DNA of 9,367 bases, taken from an uncultured Eubacteriales bacterium (GTDB lineage Bacteria; Bacillota; Clostridia; Oscillospirales; Oscillospiraceae). Under the pieces are notes generated by a model. It was not told where the DNA came from and searched no databases. It saw only the letters and a list, made by a program, of their open reading frames with translations. The first letter of the stretch is position 1; the number at the start of each line of letters is the position of its first letter. Location of the stretch: assembly GCA_900549865.1 (NCBI GenBank), contig URPU01000088.1, positions 1 through 9,367 on the forward strand, given 5' to 3'. Shown here one piece after another: positions 6,844-9,367 of this stretch. The translations under genes were made by a program, and so were the position numbers.

Positions 6844-6872
6844 TTTATAGTACCGCTTTTTCCGCCGTAAAA
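6844..6872 (-). promoter_or_regulatory. Possible housekeeping promoter of the SGNH hydrolase gene
   Basis: On the - strand, TATAAA (6849-6844) lies 17 bases after TTTTAC (6872-6867), a weak -35 match. Transcription from here would start near 6837 and leave a leader of about 25 bases containing the GGAGAG ribosome binding site. Together with the hairpins just upstream, this suggests that the hydrolase is transcribed separately from the operon to its right. Confidence 0.45.
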
Positions 6873-6884
6873 CAACAGGAAATT

Positions 6885-6931
6885 TCCCCGGCGGGGATTT
6901 TTTTTCGGCGCGGCATTCTGGCCGCGCCGAA
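6885..6931 (-). terminator. Two adjacent hairpins, probable end of the TerY-C operon (atypical)
   Basis: A perfect 11-bp stem pairs 6904-6914 (TTCGGCGCGGC) with 6921-6931 (GCCGCGCCGAA) around a 6-base loop, 14 bases beyond the TerY-C gene stop. A second short hairpin lies at 6885-6897 (CCCC-GGC-GGGG). Between them is a run of eight T on the + strand. Read in the direction of the gene, the strong stem is therefore followed by A residues rather than T, so it is not a standard intrinsic terminator. The T-run would suit a + strand transcript, but no + strand gene is present. Confidence 0.5.
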
Positions 6932-6945
6932 CTATTGATATTCGC

Positions 6946-7305
6946 TTATATGTCGCCGCCTGCGGTTATCTCGCGGCCGTCATATTCGCCGAAGCTGAAC
7001 GTGCCGCCGCACCACGGGCATTTATAGACCGTGCCGCCGTCGTCACAGCCGACGCGCCCGCATTTGCATATGACGATGTGCTGCGCGGCGCAGTAGGGGC
7101 AGCCGGGGTATTCCGGCCCCGTATAAAGCTGGCCGCGGATGGACGTTTTGTCATAGCCCTCGCGCCGGGCGGTGCTCTCCTTCAACGGGAAGGCCCACAC
7201 CATGCACCATTCCTCCTGCGCCGTCTTTTCCGCCGTTATGCCGTAAGTCCTCTGATGCGCGCCGCACTTTGCAAGCAGCACGACGGCCTCTTTCTTTCCT
7301 GCCAT
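6946..7305 (-). CDS. Stand-alone TerY-C zinc-binding domain protein
   Basis: A 119-residue protein rich in paired cysteines: C14-x2-H17, C34, C69-P-Y-C72, C80-x-C82, C87, and C96-P-W-C99, the ligand pattern of a multi-zinc ribbon. The segments YGIT (21-24), WAFPLKES (37-44), REGYDKT (48-54) and YPGCPYC match my knowledge of the TerY-C domain, normally found at the C-terminus of TerY-type VWA proteins in tellurite-resistance and stress phospho-signalling clusters. Here the domain is alone, with no VWA part. It probably provides a metal-stabilised interaction surface and is cytoplasmic. The start is supported by AAGGGAG six bases upstream. It follows the membrane-protein gene by 16 bases and is the last gene of its operon, before the hairpins at 6885-6931. 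VWA, phosphatase or kinase partners would be expected to the right of the window. Confidence 0.8.
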   Translation of the reverse strand: MAGKKEAVVLLAKCGAHQRTYGITAEKTAQEEWCMVWAFPLKESTARREGYDKTSIRGQLYTGPEYPGCPYCAAQHIVICKCGRVGCDDGGTVYKCPWCGGTFSFGEYDGREITAGGDI

Positions 7306-7321
7306 ATCGTTCTCCCTTCCG

Positions 7322-8578
7322 TCAGCCGACCTTAGTCAATGTGAGCGGGTATACGTTCTCCGCCCCTTCGTCCAGCCCCACGGCCGTCTCCAGCACCAGC
7401 GTGCTGTCCTTCAGAGTAAAGGTATAGTACGGGCTGTTCGAGACGCTCTGATTCGGCGTATTAAGGATGTATATCTTTCCGCCGCGCACCTTGTAATAGG
7501 CGGAAACAGTTACATCATCGGCGGCCTCCTTCAGCGCATCGCCGACATACTCGTCCATATAATCGCCGACATAGACCGTAAGCTCGTCCTTTGTCATGCC
7601 CACGGTCATAAGGAGTATATCATCGTCGGAATAGCCCATTTCCTCCAGATCCGCGCCCATTTCGCGGCTGATCGCCTTGAGGCAGTCCAACATCCACTGC
7701 GCCGTTGGTTCACCAATGGCTTCGCGCGCCGTGTTTCTCAGCGCCGTCTCGTTAATAGTCATGCTGATAGCGCCGTCGTCGCTGAAGCTGAGGTCGGCAA
7801 CGACCTTTATGGCCCCGCAGTAATCCGAGAACTGCGGCAGGCTGTCGGCCGAGATGCCGTCCATATCGGCAAACTCTTTGGCAACTGTCTCGTCAAGCTC
7901 TGCGGCGATCTCCTTTGTAATATTCAATTCGCCGCGCCAGGTCGTACCGGCAAGCTTATCCCCGCCGAACAGGCCGCCGACCAGCGCCCTGCCCGTACTT
8001 GTGCCGAGGGTCGCGGCGATGAGCACCACCACGACGGAGACCAGAACACCAATAAGGCGGCTGCTCTTCTTCGCGGGGGGCGTATTCTGCGCGGGCTGCG
8101 GCGTTGGCTGCGGCTGAGGCGCTGGAGTGGGCGTGGGCCTCTGCTGCTGTGTCTGCTGCGGCGCCGGAGTGGGCGCGGGGCGCGGCGTTGGCTGAGGTGT
8201 GTGATCGTTCTTGTTCTCCGGCGCGGCGTCCAGCGCGCGGATATAGCTTTCGTCGCCTGTCACGGCAGTGAGGTACAGCGCACAGCTCCTTTCGCCGGAG
8301 ACGCGGTCGATGGCGTAGCCCTTGCCCATGCTGCGGCCAAGCGTCTCGATATTCTTTTGAAGCTCCGCCCGCGGGGCGTGGGCGGACTGCGCCAGAAGCG
8401 TGTTCCCGCCGCAGCGCACCAGCGCGCGGAAGTTTTTATACTCGCGCTGCTGCGCAAGCTCGGGATCCGCGCTCTCTATCAGTGCGCAGAGGCGCTGTCC
8501 GTCGTACAGCGTCTGCGCGCCGTTCGCGGCACAGGCTTTTTTTATCGCGGTGATGAGTCTTTTTTCCCAAACGTTCAT
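7322..8578 (-). CDS. Membrane protein: helical domain, Pro-rich linker, one TM segment, outer beta-rich domain
   Basis: A 418-residue protein of unrecognised family with four clear parts. Residues 1-115 form a helical, probably cytoplasmic domain with the motif LYDGQRLCALIESADPE at 24-40 and ALVRCGGNTLLAQSA at 52-66; the gene ending at 9214 carries a related segment. Residues 126-168 are almost only Pro, Thr, Gln and Ala. KKSSR (170-174) precedes a membrane segment at about 175-195, giving N-in topology. The outer domain (207-418) opens with LAGTTWRGELN and ends with YYTFTLKDSTLVLE, a layout reminiscent of lipocalin-like beta barrels, though I cannot assign it. It could carry a signal across the membrane between the outer domain and cytoplasmic partners. 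GGAGGG lies seven bases before the ATG. It begins 15 bases after the preceding gene and is followed within 16 bases by the TerY-C gene, so the genes are co-transcribed. Confidence 0.82.
   Translation of the reverse strand: MNVWEKRLITAIKKACAANGAQTLYDGQRLCALIESADPELAQQREYKNFRALVRCGGNTLLAQSAHAPRAELQKNIETLGRSMGKGYAIDRVSGERSCALYLTAVTGDESYIRALDAAPENKNDHTPQPTPRPAPTPAPQQTQQQRPTPTPAPQPQPTPQPAQNTPPAKKSSRLIGVLVSVVVVLIAATLGTSTGRALVGGLFGGDKLAGTTWRGELNITKEIAAELDETVAKEFADMDGISADSLPQFSDYCGAIKVVADLSFSDDGAISMTINETALRNTAREAIGEPTAQWMLDCLKAISREMGADLEEMGYSDDDILLMTVGMTKDELTVYVGDYMDEYVGDALKEAADDVTVSAYYKVRGGKIYILNTPNQSVSNSPYYTFTLKDSTLVLETAVGLDEGAENVYPLTLTKVG
8075..8203 (-). repeat. Low-complexity Pro/Thr/Gln coding repeat
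   Basis: This is the DNA for residues 126-168 of the membrane protein. It is built from imperfect copies of a short TPxPAP-type unit; for example GGAGTGGGCG and GCGGCGTTGGCTG each occur twice on the + strand. Such sequence makes an extended linker at the membrane face and is prone to length change between strains. Confidence 0.8.
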
Positions 8579-8593
8579 ACGCTTTCCCTCCGG

Positions 8594-9208
8594 TCAATAA
8601 TATGTGTATGTAATTTCCGCTTCGTCGAATGTTTCGCCTTCTTCAGGCAGGAATATGGTCACGCTGACATTGACGGTCCCGCCGTCGGTGCCTTCCACAA
8701 AGCGTGAAAATTTAATATAGCGGTACGTGCTGGTTTCACGGTACACAGGATCGCTTCTCCCGAAAAGCTCATACAAAACGGCATACTCGCCGCCATCCTG
8801 CTTCTCACTGAGCCAGTCCAGCATTTCCTGACTGATGCCGAGGCCACGGAGCAGTGCTTCCCTGTCGCTGCCCAACAGTTGGCATAGCATGTCCGGCATT
8901 ATGGCCGACAGGTTCGCGGTATCCCTCACATAATCGACAGGCTCAATTTCTATCGTCATGCAGCCTTTTCCTTCGTATATGGAGAATGTCCGTGTTCCAC
9001 ACGTTCTAAACGATATGGATCCTACCTGACCATAATCGTACCCATTAAGCCACTGGAGTATAAAGAACGTACCTTCATCGCCGTTATACTCTTGCAGCAC
9101 GTCACTGGAATAGCTGTCAACATAGCTGCTGCTTTTGCTATTGAAGAAATAAAAGCCGTCAAAGCCGTCGCAGTAACGCGCCATGTCCTCAATGCTTGTT
9201 GGCTTCAT
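8594..9208 (-). CDS. Hypothetical protein, AT-richer than its neighbours
   Basis: A 204-residue protein that I do not recognise. It has no signal peptide, membrane segment or cysteine motif; it is acidic and rich in Tyr, Ser and Gly. A predicted beta-rich N-terminal half (FFILQWLNGYDYGQVGSIS and similar) is followed by a helical stretch (about 103-145, with the charged SDREALLRGLGISQEML) and a final beta portion ending in EITYTYY. Hand counts of three sequence lines in the middle give about 45% GC, against about 67% in a line of the next gene, which suggests a different origin. The ATG at 9208 lies five bases after the stop of the upstream gene and has only a weak GGGA as ribosome binding site, so translation is probably coupled, or the two reading frames were once one gene. 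The next gene begins 15 bases after its stop. Confidence 0.7.
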   Translation of the reverse strand: MKPTSIEDMARYCDGFDGFYFFNSKSSSYVDSYSSDVLQEYNGDEGTFFILQWLNGYDYGQVGSISFRTCGTRTFSIYEGKGCMTIEIEPVDYVRDTANLSAIMPDMLCQLLGSDREALLRGLGISQEMLDWLSEKQDGGEYAVLYELFGRSDPVYRETSTYRYIKFSRFVEGTDGGTVNVSVTIFLPEEGETFDEAEITYTYY

Positions 9209-9213
9209 CAGGT

Positions 9214-9367
9214 CTATCCCGCTGAGCGCCGCGCCGCGTCCTCATCCATGACGTATTCATCGCACAGGCGGCGCACAAGGCTCTCTACCTCCGCGTCGCG
9301 CGCGGCAGCAGGTTTCTTCGCCGCCTCGGCAAGGATGCGGTTGCCGTTGCAGTTCAGCAGCGCCGTC
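9214..9367 (-). CDS. 3' end of a gene with the same helical domain as the 418-residue membrane protein (partial)
   Basis: The frame is open from the right edge of the window to TAG at 9216-9214 and gives the last 50 residues of a protein whose start lies outside. The segment ALLNCNGNRILAEAAKK lines up with ALVRCGGNTLLAQSAHAP in the membrane protein (residues 52-69), and the following helix VESLVRRLCDEYVMDEDAARR lines up with its residues 77-97. This codon-level parallel is the main evidence that it is a real gene. It ends right after the domain, with no linker or membrane segment, so it is either a complete cytoplasmic relative or one truncated by frameshift at the junction with the following gene. 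It would be the most upstream visible member of the operon. Confidence 0.65.
   Translation of the reverse strand, partial: TALLNCNGNRILAEAAKKPAAARDAEVESLVRRLCDEYVMDEDAARRSAG

Noticed and set aside
6878..6887. GGAAATTTCC palindrome as an operator
   Set aside because: It is a single short palindrome with no second copy near another promoter, and it partly overlaps the short GC hairpin, so chance is the simpler explanation.
5994..6938. 314-codon open frame on the + strand opposite the SGNH hydrolase
   Set aside because: The - strand frame encodes a membrane segment and GDS and D-x-x-H motifs; the + frame is His/Arg/Leu-rich, has no motif, and runs through the promoter region.
8075..8203. CRISPR-like or minisatellite array
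   Set aside because: The repeats are short, imperfect and in frame, and encode a Pro/Thr/Gln linker within a continuous gene; there are no spacers.

Overview
The window looks like chromosomal DNA from a GC-rich anaerobic Firmicute, probably a gut-type Clostridia lineage (Oscillospirales/Christensenellales-like). This is inferred from strong GGAGG-type ribosome binding sites, frequent GTG/TTG starts, intrinsic terminators, and the family content: a ParB-like/BMP fusion, a Nif11-like small protein, an ECF sigma factor with a DUF4367-like partner, and a TerY-C zinc-binding protein. No species can be named from the sequence alone. No rRNA, tRNA, CRISPR array, transposase or phage gene is visible.

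Left third (82-2995, + strand) is a three-gene operon: a 649-residue cytoplasmic protein joining a ParB-like N-terminal module to a BMP/Med-type periplasmic-binding fold, a calcineurin-type metallophosphoesterase whose TTG start overlaps the previous stop codon, and a 108-residue Nif11-like protein with a Gly-Gly followed by a short Cys-bracketed tail. A strong hairpin (3017-3055) separates it from the convergent genes on the - strand.

The middle (3082-5437, - strand, read right to left) is a membrane-stress-style signalling operon: secreted lipoprotein, ECF sigma factor, and a single-pass membrane protein that is the likely anti-sigma factor and overlaps the sigma gene by 20 bp. Upstream of the lipoprotein is a TGAAAC-N17-CGTT sequence resembling an ECF-type promoter, consistent with autoregulation. 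Next to it (5544-6812, - strand) is a membrane-anchored SGNH/GDSL hydrolase with its own probable promoter, a candidate cell-envelope enzyme.

The right third (6946-9367, - strand) is a tightly packed operon that enters from outside the window: the end of a gene with a small helical domain, an AT-richer orphan gene, a membrane protein carrying the same helical domain followed by a Pro-rich linker, one membrane segment and an outer domain, and a stand-alone TerY-C zinc protein. TerY-C is known from tellurite-resistance-type (Ter) VWA/phosphatase/kinase clusters, so this may be the distal end of such a system. Its partner domains are not ones I can name, which makes it the part most worth following beyond the right edge.
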